Shown here: piece after piece, positions 35,169-44,543 of the stretch
Layout: every line of letters starts with the position of its first letter
Numbering within the stretch: position 1 is the first letter of the stretch
NCBI GenBank assembly: GCA_949840885.1
Contig: CATKYJ010000001.1
Location: 157,583 to 221,582 of the forward strand
Direction of reading: 5' to 3'
DNA from: an uncultured Acetatifactor sp.
Lineage (GTDB): Bacteria > Bacillota > Clostridia > Lachnospirales > Lachnospiraceae
DNA: 64,000 nucleotides
Made by a program: the position numbers and the translations under genes
Notes under the pieces: model-generated
What the model saw: only the letters and a program-made list of their open reading frames with translations
What the model was told of the DNA's origin: nothing
Databases searched by the model: none

Positions 35169-35299
35169 GAAAATGAGCAATCGTATCTTGACGGCGAACC
35201 GGATGGCATGGGCAGGTTTCTTACTTCTGCGGGGAGAATGAAACACAGCAGTCTGGACAGGAAAGCAGCTATTATGGAAGTCAGGAATGGAGGAGCCCT

Positions 35300-35986
35300 A
35301 TGCAAGGTGATTTTCAATCAGATCTACCGTTACGGGATGTGGTTTTCAATACATTGCGTCAGGCCATTCTCACCGGCGAACTGAAACCCGGCGAGCGCCT
35401 GATGGAGCTCCATCTGGCGGACAGGCTGGGAGTCAGCCGCACACCGGTCAGGGAGGCCATCCGCAGACTGGAGCTGGAGGGGCTTGTGACCATGATCCCC
35501 AGGCGCGGCGCAGTGGTGGCGGAGATTACGGAAAAGAGCATGAGCGATGTGCTGGAAGTCCGCAGAACCCTGGACGCGCTCTGCGCGGAGCTTGCCTGTG
35601 ACCGCATCACGGAGGAGAGCCTTGCAAGGCTCCAGAAAGCCTGCAGCCATTTCGAACAGTGCGTGGCGGCCGGAAATGTGAAGAAAATCGCCCAGGCGGA
35701 TGTGGCGCTGCACGACATCATCGTACAGGCCACCGGGAACCAGCGCCTGATTCAGATGGTGAACAATCTCTCCGAGCAGATGTACCGCTATCGTTTTGAG
35801 TACATCAAGGACAGCACCCAGCATGAAACTCTGGTCAAAGAGCATAGAATCATTTATGAGAGCATCGTGAAAAAGGACAAAGATACTGCTGCGGCTGCGG
35901 CAAAGCTCCACATTGATAATCAAAAGAAAGCCATCATACGCCAGATCCGCCTGGAGACCGAAAGAAAATCCGGCTCCTGCGGCTGA
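35300..35986 (+). CDS. GntR-family regulator of the FadR/FCD subgroup
   Basis: The 228-residue protein has an N-terminal winged helix (about residues 10-75, DRLGVSRTPVREAIRRLELE) and a C-terminal all-helical FCD ligand domain. The latter has Asp and His residues placed to bind a metal (DVALHDII, then EHRIIYESI). FCD regulators sense small organic acids. The target is unknown; the fixed position between ispE and murI does not reveal a pathway. GGAGGAG precedes the ATG. Confidence 0.9.
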   Translation: MQGDFQSDLPLRDVVFNTLRQAILTGELKPGERLMELHLADRLGVSRTPVREAIRRLELEGLVTMIPRRGAVVAEITEKSMSDVLEVRRTLDALCAELACDRITEESLARLQKACSHFEQCVAAGNVKKIAQADVALHDIIVQATGNQRLIQMVNNLSEQMYRYRFEYIKDSTQHETLVKEHRIIYESIVKKDKDTAAAAAKLHIDNQKKAIIRQIRLETERKSGSCG

Positions 35987-36078
35987 AAAGCAGCTTCCCG
36001 GCACGCAGAAATCTGCCGGGATGTATAACAGGGCATCTTTGGGGCAATACTCCTCAAAAAGCGAAAAGGGGAGATTGC

Positions 36079-36342
36079 ATGAAGAAGAAATGGTTCGGAA
36101 TCCGTGTTGTGGCGGGGCTGTGCGCCGCCATTGGCTGGTGGGGGCTGCTCTATCCGGAACTTGCGCTGACACCCGATACGGTAAAGATTTGCGTGGAGGA
36201 CGAAACCGGCACGCTCTCCGAAAAGACTTCGGAGTGGACCAGCACCCTGTATCTGGATCTGCTGAATGCGGACAGGGGGCAGATCACGTTGCGCAGCAGA
36301 CTGTTCACGGAGCTGAAAGAGTTGTTAAAGAATAGGTTTTAG
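36079..36342 (+). CDS. Small membrane-anchored protein of unknown function
   Basis: The 87-residue protein has a basic N-terminus (MKKKWFG), one hydrophobic segment at about 8-28 that could be a signal anchor, and a 55-residue extracytoplasmic tail rich in acidic residues. I recognise no family. GGGGAG precedes the ATG, and the frame ends 28 bp before murI on the same strand, so it is probably co-transcribed with it. Confidence 0.65.
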   Translation: MKKKWFGIRVVAGLCAAIGWWGLLYPELALTPDTVKICVEDETGTLSEKTSEWTSTLYLDLLNADRGQITLRSRLFTELKELLKNRF

Positions 36343-36370
36343 CAATTCCGTCTATTGGGGGAGGCTTTTC

Positions 36371-37225
36371 ATGACAGAAACGGAACTGAAACAAAATAAT
36401 GAACTTCCAGGCAAAGACGCCCCCATCGGCGTGTTCGATTCCGGTGTGGGCGGCCTTACTGTTGTGCGGGAAATCATGCGGCAGATACCGAATGAAAAAA
36501 TCGTCTATTTCGGAGATACCGCCCGTGTCCCATACGGAAACAAGTCCCAGGAGACCGTCATCCGTTTTTCGGAGCAGATTGTGCGGTTCCTGCGGACCTT
36601 TCAGGTCAAGACCATCGTGGTGGCATGTAATACCGTCAGCGCCTATGCCATGGAGGCTTTGGAGCGGGACATCGACATCCCCATCATCGGCGTGGTGAAG
36701 CCAGGGGCCAGGGAGGCAGTCCTGGCCACCAGAAACGGCCGCATCGGGGTCATTGCCACGGAAGCCACCATCGGCAGCCAGATCTACACCAAGTACATAA
36801 ATGAATTGAATCCGCAAATATCTATATATGGCAAGGCCTGCCCTCTCTTCGTGCCTTTGGTGGAGGAGGGGCTGTGGGAGGATCCCGTCACCGATGAGAT
36901 TGCCCGCAGATACCTGACGGAGCTCATCGATATCGATATTGACACCCTGATTCTGGGCTGCACTCATTATCCCCTGATCCGTTCCACTGTAAGAAAGGTG
37001 ATTGGGGAGGGCGTGACTCTGGTAAATCCCGCCTATGAGACTGCCAGGCAGCTGCGGGAACTCCTCCTGGCGCATGATCTGCTGCGCGGGGAGCCACCGA
37101 GACTGGGCAGCAACCAGTACCAGTTCTATATCAGCGATAAAGCGGACAAATTTGTCCGCTTTGCCAATTCCATCATCAAGTATGGCATCCTGTCTGCCAA
37201 GACGGTGAATATCGAGGCATATTGA
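36371..37225 (+). CDS. murI: Glutamate racemase
   Basis: It makes D-glutamate for peptidoglycan. The 284-residue protein shows IGVFDSGVGGLTV at the start, YFGDTARVPYG, and the two catalytic cysteines in VACNTVS (Cys86) and LGCTHYP (Cys197). GGGGGAGG lies ten bases before the ATG. A DUF1934 gene follows after 186 bp in which I see nothing. Confidence 0.96.
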   Translation: MTETELKQNNELPGKDAPIGVFDSGVGGLTVVREIMRQIPNEKIVYFGDTARVPYGNKSQETVIRFSEQIVRFLRTFQVKTIVVACNTVSAYAMEALERDIDIPIIGVVKPGAREAVLATRNGRIGVIATEATIGSQIYTKYINELNPQISIYGKACPLFVPLVEEGLWEDPVTDEIARRYLTELIDIDIDTLILGCTHYPLIRSTVRKVIGEGVTLVNPAYETARQLRELLLAHDLLRGEPPRLGSNQYQFYISDKADKFVRFANSIIKYGILSAKTVNIEAY

Positions 37226-37411
37226 TGCTGGAAAGGCAGAAACACAGGAACCGCGAGAAAGGCGAAAAGCCTGATACGGCATAAACAGGAAGAAACAGAA
37301 GCCCAAAGCGCACCAGCTGCGCAGGGATGGGAAAACGGATTAGCGCCGCGGACAAAAAATACCGCAGGCTGGCGGCAAAAGATAGCTGCCGCCGGGGCAG
37401 AGGAGGTCGTT

Positions 37412-37858
37412 ATGGCAGAAAGAGCCGCTATTGCAAAAAAAGCCATGCTCACGTTGACCGGACGACAGCGGGGGGAGTCCGGAGAGGAATCCGTCATCGA
37501 AAACCGCATGGCGGCGGACTACTACGAAAAAGACGGCAGCTTCTACATCCTCTATGAGGAGCCTGTGGAGGATACCGGCGAGACTATCAAAAACATCATA
37601 AAATGCCGGGATTGCGTGCTGGAGATCACCAAGCGCGGCACTGTCCGCTCCCGCATGATTTTCGAAGCCGGACGAACCCACAGAACCGACTATGTCACCC
37701 CCTACGGAACCCTCTCCCTGGAGGCCTCCACCCGGAAAGCGGAAATCACCCGCCTGGAGGATGGGATTGAAATCCGTCTGGATTATGTCCTGGCCTCTGG
37801 CGGAGAATTCCTCTCGGACTGTACCTTGGATCTTTCCCTGGCGCTTACAGAAAAATAA
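37412..37858 (+). CDS. DUF1934 (YwiB-like) protein
   Basis: The 148-residue protein fits the lipocalin-like DUF1934 family by length and strand pattern (NRMAADYYEKDGSFYILYEE, TPYGTLSLEASTRKAEI). Function is not known to me. GAGGAGG precedes the ATG. Confidence 0.8.
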   Translation: MAERAAIAKKAMLTLTGRQRGESGEESVIENRMAADYYEKDGSFYILYEEPVEDTGETIKNIIKCRDCVLEITKRGTVRSRMIFEAGRTHRTDYVTPYGTLSLEASTRKAEITRLEDGIEIRLDYVLASGGEFLSDCTLDLSLALTEK

Positions 37859-37920
37859 GCGACAGTTCCGCGCCCTGTCTGAACTGTTACAAAATAAGAG
37901 CCAAATCATCTCGAAAAAGC

Positions 37921-37948
37921 TAAACATTTCCAGCCTGCATGCCGAAAT
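37921..37948 (+). promoter_or_regulatory. Sigma-28 (motility)-type promoter of the gene at 38022
   Basis: TAAA (37921-37924) and GCCGAAAT (37941-37948) are 16 bases apart, close to the SigD consensus TAAA-N14-16-GCCGATAT. The leader holds ATCATGGATGAT (37980-37991), a small palindrome with a GGA that resembles a CsrA site. Confidence 0.55.
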
Positions 37949-38021
37949 AGTGAATAGATAAATAAAATATCCAGTCAAGTATCATGGATGATAAAAAACA
38001 TTTCGTCAAAAGGAGGATACT

Positions 38022-38669
38022 ATGAGTGTAAACGGAGTTACATCAAATCAGGTATCGGCTGCCTATAGCTATTCTGCTACAGAAAATGTAAAGGCCGACA
38101 CGAAAGCCGCGGAATCTGCCGCGTCAAAAGAGAATTCCAAGGCAGAGGGTTCCGCTGCCGACAAGGGCGTTATATATGAGCCTGCAAGTTCATCCACCGC
38201 GAAGACCACCTATACGCCTGACACCAATCTGATCAATAAGATGAAAGCGGATGCAGATGCCCGCACCTCGCAGCTGCGCAGCCTGGTAGAAAAGATGATG
38301 ACCGGGCAGGCTACCGCTTACGGCAAAGCCAACGATATCTGGTCTTTCCTGCGCAGCGGCAACTATACCGTTGATCCCGCCACAAAGGCTCAGGCTCAGG
38401 CTGACATTGCCGAGGACGGATACTGGGGCGTGAACCAGACCTCCGACAGGATCATCGACTTCGCAAAGGCATTGACCGGCGGCGACCCCGACAAGATCGA
38501 GGAAATGCGCGCCGCATTTGAGAAAGGCTTCAAGAAAGCCGGCAAGACCTGGGGCGGCGATCTTCCCGACATCTCCCAGCGCACCTATGAAGCCGTGATG
38601 GAGAAATTCGACAAAATGGCGGAAGAAGCCAAAAAGACCAGCGCCACTCCGGTAGATACCGAGGGCTGA
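38022..38669 (+). CDS. Conserved protein of unknown function, probably motility-linked
   Basis: The 215-residue soluble protein has a disordered Ala/Ser/Lys-rich N-terminus (about 1-65). A conserved helical part follows, containing EDGYWGVNQTSDRIIDFAKA, LTGGDPDKIEEMR and GGDLPDISQRTYEAVMEKF. I remember this C-terminal block in uncharacterised proteins of motile bacteria but know no function. The sigma-28-type promoter supports a motility link. AAAGGAGG precedes the ATG, and a strong terminator follows, so it is a one-gene unit. Confidence 0.75.
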   Translation: MSVNGVTSNQVSAAYSYSATENVKADTKAAESAASKENSKAEGSAADKGVIYEPASSSTAKTTYTPDTNLINKMKADADARTSQLRSLVEKMMTGQATAYGKANDIWSFLRSGNYTVDPATKAQAQADIAEDGYWGVNQTSDRIIDFAKALTGGDPDKIEEMRAAFEKGFKKAGKTWGGDLPDISQRTYEAVMEKFDKMAEEAKKTSATPVDTEG

Positions 38670-38686
38670 GTACATCCAATTGTAAT

Positions 38687-38713
38687 CGGGCAGGGAGAAA
38701 ATCTCCCTGCCCG
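38687..38713 (+). terminator. Terminator of the gene at 38022
   Basis: CGGGCAGGGAG and CTCCCTGCCCG form a perfect 11-bp stem around a five-base loop, 17 bp after the stop. Confidence 0.85.
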
Positions 38714-38854
38714 CTGTGTTAGGCACCCCTTAGTTCTGGCTGATACATTTTCCTTGGGTGCCTGTCTGAAAAAAGGGCGGTTCCCCCCGGGATTGTCCTC
38801 CTGTGCGCTGACATTGTCCAGTGCGCTTTCCGCCAGCTTGATCTTTTGCAATCG

Positions 38855-38898
38855 AAAAAGGCGGCTGTCCGCATGTTCTGCAGGAACCGCCGTCTTTT
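38855..38898 (-). terminator. Terminator of the sipL-like gene
   Basis: On the minus strand GGCGGT and GCCGCC close a hairpin that is followed by five U, about 80 bp after the stop. The rest of 38714-38977 holds nothing I can recognise. Confidence 0.65.
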
Positions 38899-38977
38899 TC
38901 CTGTCTTAGTTTTTCACATTTTTATAGGTATTTTTTGAGGCGCACGAGCCCGAGAGTTTGGTACCCGTCTGCCTCTT

Positions 38978-40528
38978 TTAGCTTCCCTTAACGATCAGCA
39001 GCTTCTGCCCTGTCTTCAGTTCATCGCTCTCCAGTCCGTTCAGGTCTCTGAGGGCGTTTACAGGGACGTAGTAGCGCTTTCCTATGTTCCAGAGGTTGTC
39101 GCCGTCTTTTACCATGTAGACCACCATGCCCGGCAGGCTGCTCATCTTTCCGGTGTCCAGCTCCGACACGTTGATGCCGCTTATCAGGTCTACGCTGATG
39201 CTCTTAAACACCACGGTAGAGAAGCTGAGCACAGCCTTTACGTCCATCTCCTCTCCGTCCAGCATGGTCACCTGTAGCTGCTCCACCTCTGCGCGCACCT
39301 CCCCCATATCCTCGGGCGCAATGTCCGGCACCTCCAATGTATATTGATAGGGAAGAAAGGCCTGGGTGCTGCCGTATGGCGCTTCGTCCTCTCCCGTGAT
39401 GTAGAGGATCTTCACCTGCAGGGCGCCCTGAAGCAGGATGCCGTTATCTACCGTACTGCGCTGCTCTAGGGACACGCTGCCCTCACTGTGCAAGAGTTGC
39501 AGCACCGTGCCGCCTGTCACGCGGACATGATCCGTGACCTTGGTCTTGCCGGTGACTTTGGCCAGGAGCCTGCGCAGCTCCGCCTTATGGCTGACGGTGC
39601 TGACTTCTTTGGACACGCCGTAGAGGTCAGAGATGATCTCCAGCTTCTCCTCCTGGTAGATGCGGATGGCGATGTCAAGCACCAGTTCCAGGCCCACATT
39701 GCGCTCCTCCCCGTCAAAGTCCGGGCGCACGGCCAGCTCCTGCTGCCCCAGGTGATACCGGATGTCCGGCAGCATTCCCTCTCTGCAGCCATGACATTCC
39801 AGCACGCCGCTAAAGGGGACCACAGTCTCAAAGCTGCGGCAGGGATGATCTTCCCCCTCTCCCTCATATAAGATAAAGACATGAATATCTCCGGAAATGG
39901 TAATTTTCTCCTCCATGACTTTGAATTCCACATCCCCCAGAGAAATGTTGTTCCAGAGAATCTGAAAAATGTTGGGGTAGTTGGAGGGCAGCGCCACCTC
40001 CTCTTTCAGGCGGAAGATATCGTTCTTTGCAATGGCGATCTGGGCCAGTTCCAGGGGCATGCGGCGATATTCCACTTTTTCCTCTCCGTGAACGGCGATA
40101 GGGGCTTCCTCATCGTAAAGCTCCTCCACCCGGGCCGTCATGGTAACCAGGGATTGGATGCCCAGCTTGCGGGAATTGATCATATTTACGGATATATCTT
40201 CAACCTGTCCGTCCACAACCACTGCGTCTGCAGGCACCACGCCCTGCATGTTGATCCTCTCCTCAAAGGGGATCCTGCCCTCCAGTACTACCAGGCTGCT
40301 GCCCTCCTCCATGGTATGGTAGAGCACTACAAAGACAAGCCTCCCCCGGACGGTGACGAAGTCTGTCCCCGGCTTGATCTCATCGATGACCAGCTCCCCT
40401 TTCTCCAGATTCAGCGCAGCCACGTCCGGCTTGTTCTCCGGGATATTCACATCGTCCTCCAGCGTGAACTGGGTGACGGCCTGGATCCGGACGCGGTCCA
40501 TATGTATATTTCTCTTTAATAATTCCAC
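38978..40528 (-). CDS. SPOCS/DUF3794 and LysM domain protein, SipL-like spore-coat morphogenetic factor
   Basis: The 516-residue protein has repeated SPOCS (DUF3794) beta-domains over about residues 10-460 and ends in a LysM domain (VVYMVKDGDNLWNIGKRYYV). In Clostridioides difficile the protein with this layout, SipL, binds SpoIVA through its LysM domain and is needed for coat assembly on the forespore. The start is GTG at 40528, set by GGAGGT seven bases upstream. A CATATATAT box with ATA 16 bases before it (40587-40560) is a loose match to a sigma-E promoter. The gene is the main sign of sporulation in this window. Confidence 0.85.
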   Translation of the reverse strand: MELLKRNIHMDRVRIQAVTQFTLEDDVNIPENKPDVAALNLEKGELVIDEIKPGTDFVTVRGRLVFVVLYHTMEEGSSLVVLEGRIPFEERINMQGVVPADAVVVDGQVEDISVNMINSRKLGIQSLVTMTARVEELYDEEAPIAVHGEEKVEYRRMPLELAQIAIAKNDIFRLKEEVALPSNYPNIFQILWNNISLGDVEFKVMEEKITISGDIHVFILYEGEGEDHPCRSFETVVPFSGVLECHGCREGMLPDIRYHLGQQELAVRPDFDGEERNVGLELVLDIAIRIYQEEKLEIISDLYGVSKEVSTVSHKAELRRLLAKVTGKTKVTDHVRVTGGTVLQLLHSEGSVSLEQRSTVDNGILLQGALQVKILYITGEDEAPYGSTQAFLPYQYTLEVPDIAPEDMGEVRAEVEQLQVTMLDGEEMDVKAVLSFSTVVFKSISVDLISGINVSELDTGKMSSLPGMVVYMVKDGDNLWNIGKRYYVPVNALRDLNGLESDELKTGQKLLIVKGS

Positions 40529-40700
40529 GAAAAATACCTCCATATATACTCGTATAGGAATATATATGAAGGTATCCAAAAAAGTATGCCTCTCTGTCAG
40601 GCCAATCCGGCCATCCTGTCTGCAGCAACAGCTTCTCCATTGGGGCAAAGCAGCCAAGGCATCCGGCACAAATATTCGGTGCAAGCCCGTATGCAGCTTT

Positions 40701-41609
40701 TTACTCCCTCAAGCCCCCGATCAGCTCAGTCACATTCTCCACATGGTACTGCTCCATGTACCGCTCAATGCCCTCCACCACTTCCACGCAAGTGCAGGGG
40801 TTCACAAAGTTCATAGCGCCGATGCTGACGGCGGTGGCCCCGGCCAGCAGGAATTCGATGGCATCCTCCGCATTTGCTATGCCGCCCATGCCGATGACGG
40901 GGATCCGTACCGCTGTGGCTGCCTGGTAGACCATGCGCACGGCTATGGGCTTGATAGCGGGGCCGCTCATGCCGCCGGTCTTGTTGGCCAGGGCAAACTT
41001 TCGCTTATGGATGTCTATCTTCATGCCGGTGATGGTGTTGATCAGGGAAATGGCATCCGCGCCCGCGGCCTCCGCGGCCTTTGCCATCTCGGCGATGTCG
41101 GTGACATTAGGGCTCAGCTTCATGATGACGGGCTGCTTTGCATGCCGCTTGACTTCTTTCGTAATGTCGAATAAAGCTTCCGCTTTCTGGCCAAAGGCAA
41201 TTGCGCCCTCCTTTACGTTAGGGCAGGAGACATTGATCTCCAGCATGGCCACTGCCGGCTCCTCCCCCAAGCGTTCTACTACTTCTACATAATCCTCCAC
41301 TGTCTTTCCGCAGACGTTCACGATGACTTTCGTGTCATACTGCTTCAGGAAAGGGATGTCCCGCTCCAGGAATACATTGATGCCCGGGTTCTGGAGACCG
41401 ATGGCATTGAGCATACCGCCGTAGACCTCCGCCACCCTGGGGGTGGGATTGCCGGGCCAGGGAACATTTGCCACGCCTTTGGTGACCACGGCTCCCAGGC
41501 GGTTCAAGTCCACGAATTCCGAATATTCCATTCCGGAGCCAAAGGTTCCGGAGGCTGTCATGACAGGGTTCTTCAGGGTGACGCCTGCCAGAGTCACTTG
41601 TGTGTTCAT
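40701..41609 (-). CDS. pyrD: Dihydroorotate dehydrogenase, class 1B catalytic subunit
   Basis: The FMN-binding TIM-barrel enzyme oxidises dihydroorotate to orotate and passes electrons to PyrK. The 302-residue protein shows NPVMTASGTFGSG near the start, INVSCPNVKEGAIAFGQ with the catalytic-base Cys typical of class 1, and IGMGGIANAEDAIEFLLAGA as the phosphate-binding part. I chose the ATG at 41609 after AGAGGTAGGAG. The pyrK gene is upstream, 104 bp away, and the pair matches the heterotetrameric class 1B enzyme. Confidence 0.95.
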   Translation of the reverse strand: MNTQVTLAGVTLKNPVMTASGTFGSGMEYSEFVDLNRLGAVVTKGVANVPWPGNPTPRVAEVYGGMLNAIGLQNPGINVFLERDIPFLKQYDTKVIVNVCGKTVEDYVEVVERLGEEPAVAMLEINVSCPNVKEGAIAFGQKAEALFDITKEVKRHAKQPVIMKLSPNVTDIAEMAKAAEAAGADAISLINTITGMKIDIHKRKFALANKTGGMSGPAIKPIAVRMVYQAATAVRIPVIGMGGIANAEDAIEFLLAGATAVSIGAMNFVNPCTCVEVVEGIERYMEQYHVENVTELIGGLRE

Positions 41610-41623
41610 ACTCCTACCTCTCT

Positions 41624-41639
41624 GCGCGCTTTTGCGCGC
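41624..41639 (-). other. Small hairpin in the pyrD leader
   Basis: GCGCGC, four T and GCGCGC form a six-bp stem just upstream of the pyrD ribosome site. A role is unknown. Confidence 0.4.
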
Positions 41640-41713
41640 GTAACGCGCACTTTCAAACATGCCGCTTATCGGCACATACATTCCTATTCACTTTGCGAGT
41701 CTGGAACTTCTTC

Positions 41714-42484
41714 TCACACTTCCACCTCACGGGCCTCAAAGACAGGGCCGTCCGTGCAGATGCGGGCATTGTGCACATGGGAGTGGTGATCGATTTCTTT
41801 TGTCTTCACCACGCAGCCCAGGCATGCCCCCACGCCGCAGGCCATGTGCTCCTCTAAGGAAATGTAGGCCGGAATGTCCCGCTGCCCTGCGTATGCCTTG
41901 ATTGCCCGCAGCATAGGCATGGGGCCGCAGGCAAAGATCACGTCCGCCTCCAAGCCGTTCTCCCGGATGGCGTCCATCACGTTCCCTTTCGTGCCCGCGC
42001 TGCCGTCCTCTGTGGCAACATACAGAGTGCCGTATTTCTCCAGATCCTCCTTGAGAAAAAGGTTCCCATCCCGATAGCCCACGATGATGCGCTTCTGGGC
42101 CTCCAGGCGCTTCGCCAGTTCCAAAATGGGGGGCACGCCGATGCCGCCGCCCATGAGGAAGACCCTTTTCCCGGCTCCCTGCTCCAGGGGAAAGCCGTTT
42201 CCCAGGTTCCCCAGCAGGGATATGCCGTCTCCTGGGCCGTAGCCCGAGAACTCCCTGGTGCCCGCGCCGGCGATGCGGTAGACGATGCGCAGCGCCCCTT
42301 TCCCGGCATCCGTCTCGCAGATGCTGATAGGGCGGGGGAGGAGGGTGCTTTGGTTCTTTGGATAGATGCCCAGAAACTGCCCGGGCCTTGCATCCGCCGC
42401 CAGCGGAGTCTCTATCCACATGTCATAGATGTCCGGTGCTATCTCCCGCTGGGAGAGCACCTTTGCTGTGTGTTTTTGTTTCAT
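41714..42484 (-). CDS. pyrK: Dihydroorotate dehydrogenase electron-transfer subunit
   Basis: The 256-residue protein links PyrD to NAD. It has a ferredoxin-reductase-like FAD domain (RPISICETDAGKGALRIVYR), an NAD domain (FLMGGGIGVPPILELAKRL), and a C-terminal 2Fe-2S site with four cysteines (HMACGVGACLGCV, then ARICTDGP). It lies between pyrC and pyrD in one run of pyrimidine genes. Confidence 0.95.
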   Translation of the reverse strand: MKQKHTAKVLSQREIAPDIYDMWIETPLAADARPGQFLGIYPKNQSTLLPRPISICETDAGKGALRIVYRIAGAGTREFSGYGPGDGISLLGNLGNGFPLEQGAGKRVFLMGGGIGVPPILELAKRLEAQKRIIVGYRDGNLFLKEDLEKYGTLYVATEDGSAGTKGNVMDAIRENGLEADVIFACGPMPMLRAIKAYAGQRDIPAYISLEEHMACGVGACLGCVVKTKEIDHHSHVHNARICTDGPVFEAREVEV

Positions 42485-42636
42485 GAGTGGTTTCCTTTCT
42501 GAGGAAGTACGCTTACTTTTTATCAGAGAATCATAGACCTCTTATCTCCCGGATTTTCCTGTCTCTCATATTTTCGGGCATTCCATAATCATTCATTTTG
42601 GGAAAGTTCTGCCGAATGCCTGTGGGAACAGAACCG

Positions 42637-43899
42637 TTATTGCACGATCCTCCCCGCGCAAATGGTTCTTGCCACCCTCCCCCGCAGCTTCCACCCGGTA
42701 AAAGGCGTGTTGACAGACTTGGAGGCATAGGTTTCGGGGATGAATTCCGCGGCGGTGTCTATGAGGAGGATGTCTGCCGGCCCGCCCTCGGCCAGGTATC
42801 CGGCGTCTAAGTGGTAGAGGTTCGCCGGGTTGGTGCTCATGAGCCGCAGGAGGTGCCCCATGGTCATATACCCGGCCTCCACCAGCTGGGTGATGCCTAA
42901 GGACAGCGCAGTCTCCAGGCCTATGATGCCGCTGGGCGCTTCCGTGACGGACTTACCCTTTTCCTCCGCCGTGTGGGGGGCATGGTCGGTGGCGATGATG
43001 TCGATGGTGCCGTCCACCAGTCCACGGATAATTGCAATCCTGTCCTCCTCTTCCCGCAGGGGCGGGTTCATCTTCGCCAGGGTGCCGTATTGTATGGCGG
43101 CTTCCTCGGTCAGGGTAAAGTGATGTGGCGTGGCCTCGGCATGGATGTTGCTGCCCAGGGCACGGGCGCGGCGCACCAGCTCTACGGATTCTCGTGTACT
43201 TATATGCTGTATATTGATATTCGCTCCCGTCTCCAGAGCAAGCCCCAGATCCCGCTCCACCAAGCGGATCTCCGCCTCCCTGGGGGAGCCGCCTATCCCG
43301 AAATATGCGCTGGCCTTTCCCCGGTTGATGCCGTTATTTTCAATCAGCGCCGGATCCTCCTCGTGGAAGCTGAGGGGCATGTCCAGAGCCGCGGCGCACT
43401 CCATGGCCTTTCGCACCAGCTCCTCGTTCAGGAGAGGAATCCCATCGTCCGTAAAGCCCGCGGCTCCCCACTGCGCCAGTTCCTCCATGGGCGTCAGTTC
43501 CCCGCCTTTCATTCCCATAGTCACATTGGCACAGGAGCACACATGGATGCCCGTCTCTTCGCCCTTTTCCAGCACATATGCAAGGGTCTTTCGATTGTCT
43601 ATGCAGGGTCTGGTGTTGGCCATCATCACCACGGTGGTGAAGCCACCTCTCGCTGCTGCGGCTGCACCGGTAAGAATGTCCTCTTTCTGCGGGAACCCGG
43701 GATCTCTAAAATGGACATGGACGTCCACCAGCCCGGGAGCCACCAAAAGCCCCTCCGCATCTATCACATCGCACTCTCCCCCAGGGCTTTCCAGCCCCTT
43801 TCCGATCCGCAGGATCCTGTCCCCTTTCGTAAGGATGTCAAGCTTCCCCTCCCTGCCGGATTTCGGGTCGATCATATATCCGTTTTTTATGAGCAGCAT
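42637..43899 (-). CDS. pyrC: Dihydroorotase
   Basis: The zinc enzyme cyclises carbamoyl aspartate to dihydroorotate. The 420-residue class I type has VDVHVHFRDPG (His61 and His63 as metal ligands), ANTRPCIDN, then histidines in the NINIQHIS and ATPHHF blocks, and ATDHAPHTAEEK with the catalytic Asp. It is the first of three pyr genes (pyrC, pyrK, pyrD) on this strand; carbamoylation genes are not in the window. Confidence 0.95.
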   Translation of the reverse strand: MLLIKNGYMIDPKSGREGKLDILTKGDRILRIGKGLESPGGECDVIDAEGLLVAPGLVDVHVHFRDPGFPQKEDILTGAAAAARGGFTTVVMMANTRPCIDNRKTLAYVLEKGEETGIHVCSCANVTMGMKGGELTPMEELAQWGAAGFTDDGIPLLNEELVRKAMECAAALDMPLSFHEEDPALIENNGINRGKASAYFGIGGSPREAEIRLVERDLGLALETGANINIQHISTRESVELVRRARALGSNIHAEATPHHFTLTEEAAIQYGTLAKMNPPLREEEDRIAIIRGLVDGTIDIIATDHAPHTAEEKGKSVTEAPSGIIGLETALSLGITQLVEAGYMTMGHLLRLMSTNPANLYHLDAGYLAEGGPADILLIDTAAEFIPETYASKSVNTPFTGWKLRGRVARTICAGRIVQ

Positions 43900-43964
43900 A
43901 AAAGCCTCCCCTCCTGCGCGCCGCGCTTTCCTTTTACGTTTCTCTCAGTGTAACACATTCCCGT

Positions 43965-43995
43965 CAAAAAAGGCAAGGCCACAGATGGCCCTGCC
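43965..43995 (-). terminator. Terminator of the PrcB-like lipoprotein gene
   Basis: GGCAGGGCC and GGCCTTGCC pair around a six-base loop and are followed by six or seven U on the minus strand, 10 bp after the stop. Confidence 0.85.
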
Positions 43996-44005
43996 TCATT
44001 TTTCT

Positions 44006-44413
44006 TCATTCAAATGTCACTGTATGCTCCAGATACTCCGTCTTGACCACGATATAAGGGTAAGAGGGCTGCGGATCCGCCTTGTCGGAAGGCTCTGGCC
44101 CTAAGAGGCTGGTGTCGATGACGATGTTCTCATCGGTCAGGTACAGTTCGTTTACAGCGATGCTGTAGCCCCCGGTCTTCTGTTCTCCGTAGCCGATGCA
44201 TATGTATAGATTCGCGTTGTCCGTGTAGGTGATCTGGAAAGCCCCTGTCTTCTTCTCCTCAATGATGGGCGCAAGCTGCTCCGGAATCATCTCCTGGCTA
44301 AGTACTGTGAAATCCAGATCGCGAAGCTTGATTTTCTCCTCGTTCATCATGGTGCAGCCGGTCATGAGCAGCATGCAGGCAAGCGCCAGCCCCCAAAATC
44401 CTGTCTTCTTCAA
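44006..44413 (-). CDS. PrcB-like lipoprotein
   Basis: The 135-residue protein begins with a lipoprotein signal peptide ending at MTGC (Cys20). The body matches the PrcB C-terminal domain pattern: an allowed GEQKTGGYSIAVNELYL block and a final PYIVVKTEYLEHTVTF strand. PrcB was named as an inhibitor in a protease complex of Treponema; whether that holds here is unknown. It is a single-gene unit with its own terminator, divergent from plsC. Confidence 0.75.
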   Translation of the reverse strand: MKKTGFWGLALACMLLMTGCTMMNEEKIKLRDLDFTVLSQEMIPEQLAPIIEEKKTGAFQITYTDNANLYICIGYGEQKTGGYSIAVNELYLTDENIVIDTSLLGPEPSDKADPQPSYPYIVVKTEYLEHTVTFE

Positions 44414-44453
44414 TGATAGACCTCACAAACTTTCTTCTTTTTCTTCTATTTTA

Positions 44454-44482
44454 TGTACAGCCGGGGATTTCTATGCTAAAAT
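44454..44482 (+). promoter_or_regulatory. Possible promoter of plsC
   Basis: TGTACA (44454-44459) and TAAAAT (44477-44482) are 17 bases apart, about 60 bp before the start. Confidence 0.45.
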
Positions 44483-44543
44483 AAAGAGGATTATTCAAAA
44501 ATACTGTTAGGAACTGTGCAGTTCCCTAGGAAAGGCTGATAGT

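Noticed and set aside
35169..35299. 22-codon frame between ispE and the FCD regulator
   Set aside because: Too short, with a poor ribosome site and no sign of conservation that I can judge from one sequence.
40560..40587. Sigma-E promoter of the sipL-like gene
   Set aside because: ATA-N16-CATATATAT fits only loosely and the area is AT-rich, so it is mentioned under the gene but not listed as a site.
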